From: SVTX01 sp964526505
GTDB lineage: Bacteria > Bacillota > Clostridia > Oscillospirales > CAG-272
DNA length: 48,700 nucleotides
Direction: 5' to 3'
Assembly (NCBI GenBank): GCA_964526505.1
Contig: CAZGJC010000011.1
Location: 1-48,700 of the forward strand
In this document: positions 1-9,115 of the stretch, one piece after another
How positions within the stretch are numbered: position 1 is the stretch's first letter
Layout: each line of letters begins with the position of its first letter
Position numbers and translations under genes: made by a program
Notes under the pieces: model-generated
What the model was told of the DNA's origin: nothing
Databases searched by the model: none
What the model saw: the letters and a program-made list of their open reading frames with translations, nothing else

Positions 1-33
1 GGTTAAACGTTACGGTTTCCGAGCAATAAAAAA

Positions 34-59
34 TACCACATAATATAAATTATGTGGTA
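34..59. repeat. Hairpin, 11-bp perfect inverted repeat
   Basis: Arms TACCACATAAT and ATTATGTGGTA are separated by four bases. On the minus strand a T-rich run follows the hairpin, so it could terminate leftward transcription, although no minus-strand gene lies to its right. The 18-base core is the exact reverse complement of the core of the larger palindrome at 233-278. The stretch 60-232 between them is A+T-rich and I see no gene in it. Confidence 0.7.
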
Positions 60-232
60 AAATTTTGTGTGCAGGTCTATTGTAACACAGAAAAAATATT
101 TTGTCAATAAAAAGTAGAAGCGTTTTCGTGCTTTTTTGTGAAATCTAACAGTCAAAAAAAGTGAAAATCTACGCAAATAAAAAATATCCTTTTTGAAAAT
201 GAAAAAAATCCTAAAATTCAGGGATTTTACAA

Positions 233-278
233 CGTTATCAAATACAACATAATTTATATTATGTTGTATTTGATAACG
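233..278. promoter_or_regulatory. Perfect 20-bp palindrome in the leader of the BspA-like gene
   Basis: The left arm CGTTATCAAATACAACATAA and its exact reverse complement flank the six-base spacer TTTATA. The right arm ends at the G that opens the ribosome binding site (CGGAGGA, about 277-283) of the gene starting at 293. In mRNA the hairpin would lie directly against the ribosome binding site. As DNA it could be a dimeric regulator site. It is not followed by a T-tract, so a plus-strand terminator is unlikely. Confidence 0.7.
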
Positions 279-292
279 GAGGACAAAATGAT

Positions 293-2171
293 ATGAAAAA
301 TAAGTTTTTTAGGATTTTTGTCGCTATTTCAGCGATTTGTATTTGTATAGGTGGCACTGTGGCGTGCAATGACGGCGATGAGAAGTCTTCGCAAGCGGAT
401 AGTGAAGTTACAACCGAGTATACTACCGAAAATCAAAGTGAGGCATTAGAAGAGCAATCAAGTACTTCTACGGAAGCGTTTACAGAGTTAACTACGGAAG
501 AAACGACGGAAGAACCCACGGACGATGAGAATGACAAAAAATCCGAATGCGATGCAAACGGTCACAAGTGGTTGAGTGCAACTTGCGTATCTCCGAAAAA
601 ATGCGAAATTTGCGGATTGACAGAGGGAGAACTTACAAATCACGTTTTTGATGGCGGTATTTGCACGGTATGCGGAAGAAAAGAGTTTAGCGACGGGTTG
701 GAGTACAAGTTAAATGAAGACGATGACACTTATACCGTTATTGGAATAGGCACCTGCAAAGACAATGAAATATTTATTCCCGAAACGTACAACGACAAAA
801 AGGTTGCAAGAATAGAGAAAAACGCTTTTTACGGTTTAAACGGTATTACGAAGGTTGAGATACCGAGCAGTGTAAGAAGTGTGGGTGCTGACGCATTTTA
901 CGGATGTGTTGGACTTAACGGGGTATATATACAGGATATATTATCTTGGTGTGATATAACGTTTGATGACGTTACGTCCAATCCTCTGCGTCACGCACAC
1001 AATTTATATTTGAACAACAATCTTATAACCGACTTGGTAATTCCCGAGGGTATTACCGAAATTAAAAATTACACTTTCTTCGGCGGTGTGAATTNNNNNN
1101 NNNNNNNNNNNNNNNNNNNNNNNNNNNNNNNNNNNNNNNNNNNNNNNNNNNNNNNNNNNNNNNNNNNNNNNNNNNNNNNNNNNNNNNNNNNNNNCGGGAT
1201 TTGAAAACGGAAATTCAAATCCGTTATACAATGCACAAAATTTATACTTGAACGGAGAAGTTATAACGGATTTGGTCATTCCCGAGGGTATTACCGAAAT
1301 TAAAAATTACACTTTCTTCGGCGGTGTGAATTTCAAGAGCGTCAGCATACCGAGCAGTGTGGAAAGTGTGGGAATAAAATCTTTCGGTGCGTGCAAAAGT
1401 CTTTTGGAAATTGATATACCGAGCGGTATAAACAAAATCGGTTACCTTGCATTTTCGGATTGCGAAAAACTGGAAAGAGTTGCGTTTAACGGATGCATTA
1501 AGAGCATAGAAAATGATGCGTTCAGCGGTTGCAATGGTCTTAAAGGCGTATACATATCCGATTTGGTCTCGTGGTGCAATACGGGATTTGAAAACGGAAA
1601 TTCAAATCCGTTATACAATGCACAAAATTTATACTTAAATGGAGAAGTTATAACGGATTTGGTCATTCCCGACGGAATCACCGAAATTAAAAATTACACT
1701 TTCTTTGGTGGCGTGAATTTCAAGAGCGTCAGCATACCGAGCGGTGTGGAGAGTGTGGGTTATGCGACGTTTGCCGGTTGCAATAGTATTGCATATAATG
1801 AATACGGCAATGCGAAATATTTAGGAAATGAGAGTAATCCTTATTTTGTTTTAATCGAAGCGACGGACAATGATATCACATCGTGTGAAATTAACGACGG
1901 CACAAAGGTTATAGCAAGTAATGCATTTAGGGAGTGTCGCAAACTTGAAAAGATTGAGATACCAGCATGCATGGAGCCGTTGAAAAATAACGTGTTCGAA
2001 TTTTGTTCGAGTCTTATTAAAGTGACGTATGACGGCACAAAAGAACAATGGAAGAACTTTATAACGGATAAGTTTGGTTATATTGATTCTGAGAATACCA
2101 AAAAGTATGTCAGAGAAGGCTGCACGGTATATTGCACTGACGGCTATTTTAGCGAAAAAAATAACCTATAA
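293..2171 (+). CDS. BspA-type leucine-rich-repeat lipoprotein, interrupted by assembly gap
   Basis: The start ATG follows GGAGGA. The N-terminus has a lysine-rich stretch, a hydrophobic segment and a lipobox-like GTVAC around residue 25, so a lipid-anchored surface protein is expected. A Thr/Glu-rich linker follows, then a Cys/His module (GHKW...CxxCG...CTVCG) at about residues 85-125, then BspA/TpLRR repeats with motifs such as IPSSV, AFxGC and CxxL. Bases 1095-1194 are N. The reading frame before the gap and the frame after it are each open, and the repeat arithmetic (period 387) puts both in one gene if about 249 bases are missing instead of 100. It ends at a strong terminator. BspA-like proteins of gut bacteria bind host or bacterial surfaces; the ligand here is unknown. 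Confidence 0.85.
1095..1194. other. Assembly gap, 100 N
   Basis: Exactly 100 N, the usual placeholder for a gap of unknown size. It lies inside the long tandem repeats of the BspA-like gene, which explains the assembly break. Confidence 0.98.
1195..1758 (+). repeat. 387-bp tandem repeat in the BspA-like gene
   Basis: The segment starting CGGGATTTGAAAACGG at 1195 recurs at 1582 with few changes, and similarity runs to about 1371 and 1758 respectively, giving a period of 387 bases (129 codons). The end of an earlier copy is visible at about 1015-1094, just before the N run. Near identity at DNA level suggests recent duplication or gene conversion and probable variation in copy number. Confidence 0.85.
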
Positions 2172-2182
2172 AATTGAAAAAA

Positions 2183-2208
2183 GGGTGACCGACGGGTCGC
2201 CCTTTTTT
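2183..2208 (+). terminator. Intrinsic terminator after BspA-like gene
   Basis: GGGTGACC, GACG loop, GGTCGCCC (one G-U pair), then six T. It lies 12 bases past the stop codon. Confidence 0.9.
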
Positions 2209-2261
2209 CGTTTTTTTAACTTTAATGACGTATGGAAATTCGGAAATTTACATTTTGAGTA

Positions 2262-2290
2262 TTGACCTTTTTCCTACAATATAGTATAAT
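2262..2290 (+). promoter_or_regulatory. SigA-type promoter of the yqeG-nfo-hisS run
   Basis: TTGACC at 2262-2267, 17-base spacer, TATAAT at 2285-2290. It lies 32 bases before the yqeG start. Confidence 0.8.
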
Positions 2291-2322
2291 ACAATGAATA
2301 CAAGTATTATAATGGAGAAGAT

Positions 2323-2886
2323 ATGGCAAGAATTTTGATGCCCGATTACGTATTCACAAAATACGATGAAGTAACGCCCGAATTTTTATCTCGTCAGGGT
2401 ATAAAAGCACTTCTTATCGACATAGACAACACGTTGGCACCGTATGAGCAAGCGGTACCAGACGAAAAGATAAAGGCGTGGATAAACAGTCTTACGGAAA
2501 ACGGGATATCACCTGCGTTTATATCAAACAACGACCCCGAAAGAGTAAATTTGTTCAATGAGAAAATAGGAATTTTGGCATTCGCAAAAAGCGGAAAACC
2601 GTTTTCAAAAAATTTACGCATTGCAATGGACAAACTCGGCACGGACGAAAGTTCTACCGCAACGCTCGGAGACCAACTTTTGACCGACGCACTTGCGGGA
2701 AATTTATTGGGTCTTAAAACGATTACGGTGTCGCCTATCAACGACAAGAACAACTTATTTTTCAGGTTCAAACGTCGAATTGAAGTCGGAACGATGAGAA
2801 AGTTTGTGTCGGTTCACGGCGAGCAATACAGGCAGGCGTGTTCTTTCTGGCTTGACGGCAAATTTAAGAAAAAGAACAGAAAATAA
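2323..2886 (+). CDS. yqeG: YqeG family HAD-type phosphatase
   Basis: The 187-residue protein carries the HAD motif I DIDNTLAP at about residues 30-37, motif II-like SNN near residue 68 (ISNNDPERV), and LGDQLLTD near residue 116 as the acidic motif IV. This matches YqeG-type IIIA HAD phosphatases in length and motifs. The family is related to the mitochondrial phosphatidylglycerophosphatase PTPMT1/Gep4, and in Firmicutes yqeG is usually found near housekeeping genes. The physiological substrate here is not shown. The ATG follows GGAGAAG with its own consensus promoter upstream. Confidence 0.9.
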   Translation: MARILMPDYVFTKYDEVTPEFLSRQGIKALLIDIDNTLAPYEQAVPDEKIKAWINSLTENGISPAFISNNDPERVNLFNEKIGILAFAKSGKPFSKNLRIAMDKLGTDESSTATLGDQLLTDALAGNLLGLKTITVSPINDKNNLFFRFKRRIEVGTMRKFVSVHGEQYRQACSFWLDGKFKKKNRK

Positions 2887-3031
2887 TATTTTCGGTTTGA
2901 CGGAAAATTCGAGAAAATAACGGAAAACAGATTTCTAATTTGACTGAAACGTCAAAGAAACGGAAAGTTATTTCCGTTGACGTCGGTGGAGCAAAACGAC
3001 GTTTGACAAACATTCAAAGGAGTGAAAATAT

Positions 3032-3883
3032 ATGAGCGGTGCAAAATTCGGTCCGGGCGGAAACGGCAATCTTTTTTATGCGGACGGAAAAAAATCGACC
3101 GTACAAGCCCCCGAGTGGGTTAAAAATTTCGGTCTTGACGCTTACGAATACGAAGCGGGCAAGGGAATAATCGCAGGCGAAGAGACGCTGTGCAAGATAG
3201 GCGAGCAGGCAAAGGCACACGGAGTTCTTATGTCATTGCACACGCCGTATTTTATATCTCTTTCGAGTGTTGAGGAGCAAAAAAGGCTCAACAGCATCGA
3301 ATATATAAAAAAGTCGTTATGGGCGGCGGAACTCATTGGTGCGGACACGATAGTTATACACAGCGGAAGTGCCGCAAAAATCTCACGAACCGAGGCTATG
3401 CGTTTATCGACGGATACTTTGCAAAAGGTTATTGAGGCTATCGGAGACACAAGTATACGTCTCGGAATAGAGACTATGGGGAAAGTCAATCAACTCGGAA
3501 CGCTTGACGAGGTTTTAGAGCAGTGCAAAGTTGATTCTCATTACGTTCCCGTTGTGGATTTCGGTCACATGAACGCAAGAGAGGGCGGATTGTTCCGTTG
3601 TGCAGACGATTATCGCAGGGTCTTTGACAAGATAGCGGAGTCGTGCGGAGACGAGGTTGCGAAAAACTTACACTGTCATTTTTCCAAAATAGAGTTCACG
3701 GGTGCGGGAGAAAAGAAACATTTGACTTTTGCCGACACGGTTTACGGTCCGTCATTTGAACCGCTTATGGAGGCTATATCACGTGACGGTTTGACACCGA
3801 GGATAATTTGCGAGTCGGACGGAAGTATGGCGGAGGACGCACTTGCGATGAAAAAATATTACAATCAATTATGCGAGGAGTAA
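3032..3883 (+). CDS. nfo: Endonuclease IV family (AP endonuclease, TIM barrel)
   Basis: The 283-residue protein begins with KFGPGGNGN and has metal-binding segments typical of AP endonuclease family 2: SLHTPYF near residue 68, VIHSGSA near 108, LGIETMGK near 145, VVDFGHMNAR near 180, HCHFSKIEF near 215 and ICESDG near 262. These supply the His, Asp and Glu ligands of a trinuclear zinc site. The expected role is incision 5' of abasic sites in base-excision repair. The start follows AAGGAG. A DNA-repair enzyme made in vegetative cells or spores is plausible; B. subtilis nfo is forespore-expressed, but no SigG-type promoter is evident here. Confidence 0.9.
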   Translation: MSGAKFGPGGNGNLFYADGKKSTVQAPEWVKNFGLDAYEYEAGKGIIAGEETLCKIGEQAKAHGVLMSLHTPYFISLSSVEEQKRLNSIEYIKKSLWAAELIGADTIVIHSGSAAKISRTEAMRLSTDTLQKVIEAIGDTSIRLGIETMGKVNQLGTLDEVLEQCKVDSHYVPVVDFGHMNAREGGLFRCADDYRRVFDKIAESCGDEVAKNLHCHFSKIEFTGAGEKKHLTFADTVYGPSFEPLMEAISRDGLTPRIICESDGSMAEDALAMKKYYNQLCEE

Positions 3884-3890
3884 AAATATT

Positions 3891-4973
3891 ATGACGAGAC
3901 TTGAAAAATTTAAGGCGGAACTTGCACGCACGGGTGCCGATGCCGCAGTTATTTCCTCCCGTGTGAACATCAGATATATGTCGAATTTCGATTATACGGA
4001 CGGATACGTACTTATAACTAAGAACAAGTCGTACGTACTTGCCGATTTCCGATACATTGAGGCGGCAAATATGGCGGTTGACAAGACACAATATGAGGTC
4101 GTTATGCCTGATTGTGCTATGCTTATATATCTTGCGTCGTTACTTGACGCAGAGGGAGCGAAGACCGTTCTTTTCGAAGAGGCGACGCTTTCGTATTCTT
4201 TATACGAAAGAATGAAGAGTACGTTTATCGGCAAAGAACTTTGTGCCGGTGCGTCGGCAATTGCGGACGGTATGAGACTTTACAAGGACGAGCAGGAAAT
4301 TGAGACGATGAAGAAGGCACAGGCGATAACCGACGCCGGATTTGAGCATATGCTTAAAGTTTTAACTCCCGATATGACGGAGATTGACGCCGCACTCGAA
4401 CTTGAATTCTTTATGAGAAAAATGGGTTCTGACGGTCTTGCGTTTGAGACTATTTCTGCCTCGGGTACCGCCTCGGCACTGCCTCATGCGGTTCCTCGTT
4501 CCGTTAAACTCGAACGTGGATTTTTCACGCTTGACTTCGGTGCGAAGTTCGACGGATACTGTTCTGATATGACAAGAACGGTGGTTCTCGGACGTGCGGA
4601 TGCAGATATGAAAAAATTATACAACACCGTACTCAAAGCCCAGGAAACCGCACTTGAATCGCTTTGCGAGGGTATGCTTTGCCGTGATGCGGACAAGATT
4701 GCGAGAGACATTATAAACGGTGCCGGATATGAGGGCAGATTCGGTCACAGTCTCGGTCACGGGGTAGGTATGTACATTCACGAATCCCCTCGTCTTGCAA
4801 GTGTGCCGACTTACGACGTTCGTCTTGCACGTGGTCACGTGGTTACGGTTGAACCCGGAATTTATCTTGAAGGAAAATACGGTTGCCGTATTGAGGATAT
4901 GGTGGTTATTCGCAACGACGGAAGCGTTTACAACTTCACACACAGCAGAAAAGATCTTATTGAATTATTTTAA
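3891..4973 (+). CDS. Xaa-Pro aminopeptidase (M24 family)
   Basis: The 360-residue protein has a creatinase-like N-terminal domain (about 1-125) and a pita-bread M24 catalytic domain. Metal-ligand motifs are visible: LDFGAKFDGYCSDMTRT (two Asp), GHSLGHGVGMYIHE (His), VEPGIYL (Glu) and GCRIEDMV (Glu). It would remove N-terminal residues preceding proline in cytosolic peptides. The start lies eight bases past the nfo stop and uses the GAGGAG at the end of nfo as ribosome binding site, so the two are co-translated. PepP and PepQ cannot be separated from the sequence. Confidence 0.92.
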   Translation: MTRLEKFKAELARTGADAAVISSRVNIRYMSNFDYTDGYVLITKNKSYVLADFRYIEAANMAVDKTQYEVVMPDCAMLIYLASLLDAEGAKTVLFEEATLSYSLYERMKSTFIGKELCAGASAIADGMRLYKDEQEIETMKKAQAITDAGFEHMLKVLTPDMTEIDAALELEFFMRKMGSDGLAFETISASGTASALPHAVPRSVKLERGFFTLDFGAKFDGYCSDMTRTVVLGRADADMKKLYNTVLKAQETALESLCEGMLCRDADKIARDIINGAGYEGRFGHSLGHGVGMYIHESPRLASVPTYDVRLARGHVVTVEPGIYLEGKYGCRIEDMVVIRNDGSVYNFTHSRKDLIELF

Positions 4974-4995
4974 TTGAAGTTTACGGGAATTTACT

Positions 4996-5919
4996 ATGAA
5001 TATTGGGTTACTTAGCACGTCGCCGCTCTCCGAGGTACAAGAGACTCCTGTGGTGCGTGTTGAATGGAGTTTATGGGCTTGGCTTTGCGATAACACGAGC
5101 GTCAACTCCTATCTTTTGACGGTACTTTTATTTGCGGTATGCATAGTTGTGCCGTATCTTATCGGAAGTATAAATCCTTCCATAATTATGTCGAAAATTT
5201 TATTTCACGACGATATACGCACGCACGGCAGCGGAAATGCGGGTACGACGAATGCATTACGTACATACGGAAAGAAAATTTCAATTGCGGTGTTATCTCT
5301 CGATATGCTCAAAGCGGGTATAGCGGTTGCTATCGGTTGGGTTCTTATGGGTCGCCATTTGGGCGGTGCCGTTGCGGGTTTTTTCGTGGTACTCGGTCAC
5401 ATATTTCCACTGTATCACAAGTTTAAAGGCGGAAAGGGCGTTGCGTGTGCGGCTATTGTTGCACTTATTATGAGTCCTCTGTCGTTTTTATTCTGTCTTA
5501 TAGTATTTATTATAATAGTTGTCGGAACAAAGTACGTATCTCTTGCATCGGTTATAGGAATCGGTCTTTATCCGTTATTTATTTCGGCATTTTTGAAGAG
5601 TGACGGCGTTGCCGCAGGATTTTTTGCGGTGTTGACTGCGGTTTTCGTGGTTATTATGCACAGAGAAAATCTAAAACGAATCTTCAACGGTGAAGAGTCA
5701 AAACTCTCTTTTGGAAAAAAGAAAGACGTCGTTCCTGCAAAAGAGGTTGAAAAAAAGGCGGAGAAGATTTACAAGGCGTCGGATTTCGTTGCCTGCAACG
5801 GTTGCGGTCACACGATACCGATAACACGTGAATTTTGCGTTTACTGCGGAGAGCGAAACGTCGCTTTTGTCGGCGGTGACGAAAATCTGAAAAATTCAAA
5901 GAAGAAAAAGAAGAAATGA
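4996..5919 (+). CDS. plsY: Acyl-phosphate:glycerol-3-phosphate acyltransferase PlsY with zinc-ribbon tail
   Basis: The core (about residues 45-235) has PlsY motifs: GSINPS near residue 57, HGSGNAGTTNALRTYG near residue 77, and GHIFP...FKGGKGVA near residues 135-152. PlsY makes lysophosphatidic acid from acyl-phosphate at the membrane, the first acylation of phospholipid synthesis. The core has several hydrophobic membrane segments. The protein is 307 residues against about 200 for typical PlsY. The extra length is an N-terminal segment of about 45 residues with no obvious domain and a C-terminal tail with CxxC...CxxC (CNGCGH...FCVYCGE), a zinc ribbon. The stop overlaps the next start by four bases. 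Confidence 0.92.
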   Translation: MNIGLLSTSPLSEVQETPVVRVEWSLWAWLCDNTSVNSYLLTVLLFAVCIVVPYLIGSINPSIIMSKILFHDDIRTHGSGNAGTTNALRTYGKKISIAVLSLDMLKAGIAVAIGWVLMGRHLGGAVAGFFVVLGHIFPLYHKFKGGKGVACAAIVALIMSPLSFLFCLIVFIIIVVGTKYVSLASVIGIGLYPLFISAFLKSDGVAAGFFAVLTAVFVVIMHRENLKRIFNGEESKLSFGKKKDVVPAKEVEKKAEKIYKASDFVACNGCGHTIPITREFCVYCGERNVAFVGGDENLKNSKKKKKK

Positions 5920-7109
5920 ACGATATTTTACAAGCGAACAGGGAACTTTTGAGTCGTTTGATACTCAAATCCGCTCAGTCGGAAACTTTGAGAAAAGTTG
6001 TATTTTCAAAGTCTTACGACGATTGTATCAAAAAAATCGTAATTGAGCCGAAATTGATATCATCCGAGGTTACTCTCCAAGCGGAGACTTTCAGGTCGGA
6101 CAACAAGGCAACTCACGAAAACATTGCCGTTTGCGACGGGGAGAGGATACTCAAACTTACAGAGTCTTTTGCACAGATAAATCTTCTTACAACGGCGGGC
6201 GACTGTGAACTCCGCATATCAAAGAACGACAAATGCGTGCTTATCGGCGGAGAGGCACTTGAAAAAAGGCTTTTCTCGGAGCGGTCGTATGCCAAAATTG
6301 CACCGTGTGCGAACAACAGGTCTAAAAAGTACATTCTCGACGGTTCGGAAGAGTTTTTGAAATTACTCGGTATAAGTGACCAAAACGGGCGTATATACGA
6401 CAAAAAGCAAGCGAAGTTCCGTCAGATAAACAAGTTTTTGGAATTTATACGGGATATCGAAAAGCATCTTCCGCTTGACGGTGAAATACGCATTTGCGAT
6501 TTTTGTTGCGGAAAGAGTTATCTTTCGTTTGCCGTTTACCATTATTTTACGGTGATAAAGCAGAGAAAAGTCAAAATGACGGGTATGGACCTCAAAGCGG
6601 ACGTTATTGAATACTGTTCCGAAACGGCAAAAAAACTCGGATTTGACGGTCTTGAATTTATATACGGGGACATCAGAGGATATTCTTGTGAGGAACATAT
6701 AAATTTGGTTATATCTCTTCACGCCTGCGATATTGCGACGGATATTGTACTTGAAAAAGCGGTAAGTTGTCGTGCGGACGTGATTTTATCCACGCCGTGT
6801 TGTCATCATGATTTAAATCGCAAGATAGATTGCGAGCCGTTGGCGTTTATATCCGCTCATTCTGTTTTGAGACAAAAATTTTGCGATGCGGCAACAGACG
6901 CATTACGTCTCAAATTACTTGAAGCGTACGGATACGACGTGACTGCAATGGAATTGATAGACCCCGAAGAAACGCCGAAAAACGTGCTTTTGAGAGGTAT
7001 TCGGAAAAAGTCATACAATCCGCAGGGTGACGCAGAAAAACGGCTTATGGGCGAATATCTCGCATCTTACGCATTTCTTACAGGCGGAAAGACGCCGGAA
7101 TTTACGTGA
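5916..7109 (+). CDS. SAM-dependent methyltransferase, METTL25/RRNAD1-like
   Basis: The 397-residue protein has an N-terminal domain of about 165 residues, then a Rossmann methyltransferase domain with ICDFCCGKSYLSFA near residue 193 (motif I), GMDLKADVIEY near residue 223, VISLHACDIATD near residue 270 and TPCCHHDLN near residue 296. The SLHACD and CCHH segments are typical of the METTL25/RRNAD1-like family, whose bacterial members have no firmly assigned substrate; RNA modification is a reasonable guess. The start overlaps the plsY stop (ATGA), which indicates coupled translation. Confidence 0.75.
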   Translation: MNDILQANRELLSRLILKSAQSETLRKVVFSKSYDDCIKKIVIEPKLISSEVTLQAETFRSDNKATHENIAVCDGERILKLTESFAQINLLTTAGDCELRISKNDKCVLIGGEALEKRLFSERSYAKIAPCANNRSKKYILDGSEEFLKLLGISDQNGRIYDKKQAKFRQINKFLEFIRDIEKHLPLDGEIRICDFCCGKSYLSFAVYHYFTVIKQRKVKMTGMDLKADVIEYCSETAKKLGFDGLEFIYGDIRGYSCEEHINLVISLHACDIATDIVLEKAVSCRADVILSTPCCHHDLNRKIDCEPLAFISAHSVLRQKFCDAATDALRLKLLEAYGYDVTAMELIDPEETPKNVLLRGIRKKSYNPQGDAEKRLMGEYLASYAFLTGGKTPEFT

Positions 7110-7117
7110 GGTGAGAT

Positions 7118-7462
7118 ATGGGTCTTATAAAGAAAATTTTCAGTCGTGCGACGAAATCCAAAAATCCCGACAGCAAGCGTTACAAGTGGGATATGGCAAG
7201 GCAAATATGCGGTCATCACATAAAGTACGTTACCGAAAAGAAAAACGGTGTTGACGAGGTTATAGGCAGGGACGGTGGACTCAACATTCGAGGTGATGAG
7301 TTACTTGTTTATGCGTCTGCCGACGTGCTTTTACGTTGCAAGGTAGAGCAAATGCAAGCGTGGGAGTTACTTTCAAAGGACGGAGTTGTTATTACCGCAC
7401 CCGACCTTGAACACGGCGGAATTGAAAGAACGGTTATAGTTTACTACGTATATTACAGATAA
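7118..7462 (+). CDS. Conserved small protein of unknown function
   Basis: This 114-residue protein has a basic N-terminus (MGLIKKIFSR) and a mixed C-terminal half containing GGLNIRGDELLVYA and VVITAPDLEHGG. I do not recognise a named family. It has no signal peptide, membrane segment or Cys motif. It follows the methyltransferase by eight bases with GAGGTGAG as ribosome binding site, so it belongs to the same operon. A weak stem lies between it and hisS at 7468-7494 without a clear T-tract. Confidence 0.7.
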   Translation: MGLIKKIFSRATKSKNPDSKRYKWDMARQICGHHIKYVTEKKNGVDEVIGRDGGLNIRGDELLVYASADVLLRCKVEQMQAWELLSKDGVVITAPDLEHGGIERTVIVYYVYYR

Positions 7463-7515
7463 ATTATCCAAACCGACGCCACGGGCGGTTGGTTTTGACG
7501 AAAGGACAAGAAAAA

Positions 7516-8796
7516 ATGTTTATCAAAGAAACGACGAAAGGAATGAGAGATATTCTTCCTGCGGAAAGCGAAATAAGAGAATATCTTTTATCGAAACTTA
7601 AAGCGACGTATGCTACTTTCGGTTTTTCGCAGATTGAAACGCCTGCGGTTGAGCATATTGAAAATCTTACGGGCAGACAGGGCGGAGAAAACGAAAAACT
7701 TATTTTTAAAATCCTCAAAAGGGGTGAAAAACTCAACGAGTCGGCAACGGCACAAGACATTGACGCTCTTGTTGATTCGGGATTGAGGTACGACTTAACG
7801 GTACCGCTTTCTCGTTATTATTCCAACAATGCACCCAATCTGACGCTTCCTTTCAAGGCTATGCAAATAGGTCCCGTATGGCGTGCGGAACGTCCGCAGA
7901 AAGGACGTTTCAGACAGTTTGTTCAGTGTGACATTGATATTTTGGGCGACCCGTCAAGCACGGCGGAAACGGAACTCATAATTGCAACGTCTACTTTCCT
8001 TGACAGCATCGGAATCGGCGGTTGCACCGTAATGATAAACGACAGAAGAATTCTTACCGCTATGGCAAAAGCAAGCGGTTTTGCGGAGGATCAATTCGGA
8101 ACAGTATTTATAATCCTTGACAAATATGACAAGATAGGCGAGGACGGAATACGCCGTGAACTTACGGAGTCCGGATACGACGAGGCTTGCATTGAAAAAT
8201 ATATGGAAATATTCCACGGTGCGATGGAAGCGGATGACAGATTTGCGTATCTCGAACAGGCTCTCAAAGGTTCTATTGAGGACGGAGTTATTTCGGGAGT
8301 TCGTGACATTGTTGACGCCGTAAGCACTATTTCCGGCGGAAAATTCAATCTTGATTTTGACGTTACTCTCGTGCGTGGTATGGGATACTACACGGGAACG
8401 ATATTTGAGATTAAGTCGGATGACTTCAAGGGTTCAAGCGTTGCCGGCGGTGGACGATACGATAACATGATAGGCAACTTCACGGGTCAAAAAACTTGTG
8501 CCTGCGGTTTCTCGATAGGTTTTGAGAGAATTGTGGGTGCGTTGCTTGAAAAGGGATTTAAGCCGTCCGACAAGCCGTCAAAAACCGCTGTGCTTTATGA
8601 CAAGCGTATTGACGCTCAAAACTACGCCTTAATTCAAAAGAAGGCTATGGAATACAGACAGAACGGAAAGATAGTTTTGGTTCAGAAGATGAACAAGAAT
8701 TTGGGATTCCAAAAACAGAAACTCGAAGGTGACGGATACACGAAGTTTATCGATATCAGATTTGCCGACGATATATCCAAAATGGATGAAATTTGA
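7516..8796 (+). CDS. hisS: Histidine-tRNA ligase
   Basis: The 426-residue class II synthetase begins MFIKETTKGMRDILP. Motif 2 is visible around IGPVWRAERPQKGRFRQFVQ (near residue 120), the histidine-binding signatures LVRGMGYYTGTIFE and GGGRYDNM near residues 290-325, and motif 3 as GFSIGFERI near residue 340. The C-terminal 80 residues form an anticodon-binding-like domain. An in-frame upstream ATG exists at 7489, but the ATG at 7516 has an AAAGGA site nine bases before it and gives the usual N-terminus. The gene ends at a terminator shared with tRNA-Thr. HisRS was preferred over HisZ because the histidine-recognition loops are intact. Confidence 0.93.
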   Translation: MFIKETTKGMRDILPAESEIREYLLSKLKATYATFGFSQIETPAVEHIENLTGRQGGENEKLIFKILKRGEKLNESATAQDIDALVDSGLRYDLTVPLSRYYSNNAPNLTLPFKAMQIGPVWRAERPQKGRFRQFVQCDIDILGDPSSTAETELIIATSTFLDSIGIGGCTVMINDRRILTAMAKASGFAEDQFGTVFIILDKYDKIGEDGIRRELTESGYDEACIEKYMEIFHGAMEADDRFAYLEQALKGSIEDGVISGVRDIVDAVSTISGGKFNLDFDVTLVRGMGYYTGTIFEIKSDDFKGSSVAGGGRYDNMIGNFTGQKTCACGFSIGFERIVGALLEKGFKPSDKPSKTAVLYDKRIDAQNYALIQKKAMEYRQNGKIVLVQKMNKNLGFQKQKLEGDGYTKFIDIRFADDISKMDEI

Positions 8797-8805
8797 AAAC
8801 AATAA

Positions 8806-8838
8806 AAAAATACCCGATACGAAAGTATCGGGTATTTT
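8806..8838. terminator. Bidirectional terminator between hisS and tRNA-Thr
   Basis: The stem AATACCCGATAC / GTATCGGGTATT with a GAAA loop is flanked by A-run on the left and T-run on the right, so it can stop transcription from both sides. Confidence 0.93.
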
Positions 8839-8914
8839 TGGAGCTGGTGATGTGACTCGAACACACGACCTGCTGATTACGAATCAGCTGCACTACCGAC
8901 TGTGCTACACCAGC
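8839..8914 (-). tRNA. tRNA-Thr (anticodon CGU)
   Basis: Read on the minus strand, the acceptor stem GCTGGTG pairs with CACCAGC, the anticodon stem GCTGA/TCAGC carries the loop TTCGTAA with anticodon CGT, and the T arm contains GTTCGAGTC. The 3' CCA is encoded at 8839-8841. It decodes ACG. Confidence 0.93.
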
Positions 8915-8923
8915 GACTTTAAT

Positions 8924-8952
8924 ATTATATCACACAGTGAGAAAAAAAGCAA
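8924..8952 (-). promoter_or_regulatory. Promoter of tRNA-Thr
   Basis: Minus strand TTGCTT (8952-8947), 17-base spacer, TATAAT (8929-8924), about 10 bases before the tRNA. Confidence 0.8.
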
Positions 8953-9115
8953 TAGATTTTTACAAAAAAGTTTTTATTTTTTAGAAAAATTTTAAAATGA
9001 AATTTAAGTGCGGAGAGTATATTCGACAAAATCGAATGGACTGAATGAAAAATATAAACACTGAATTGAAAAATAAATCTGAAATTGTATTATTTTGTCT
9101 GAAAAATCAAAACGC

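Noticed and set aside
7463..7515. Possible T-box or attenuator before hisS
   Set aside because: Only a short imperfect stem is present and the gap is 53 bases, far too short for a T-box leader; no T-box sequence is seen.
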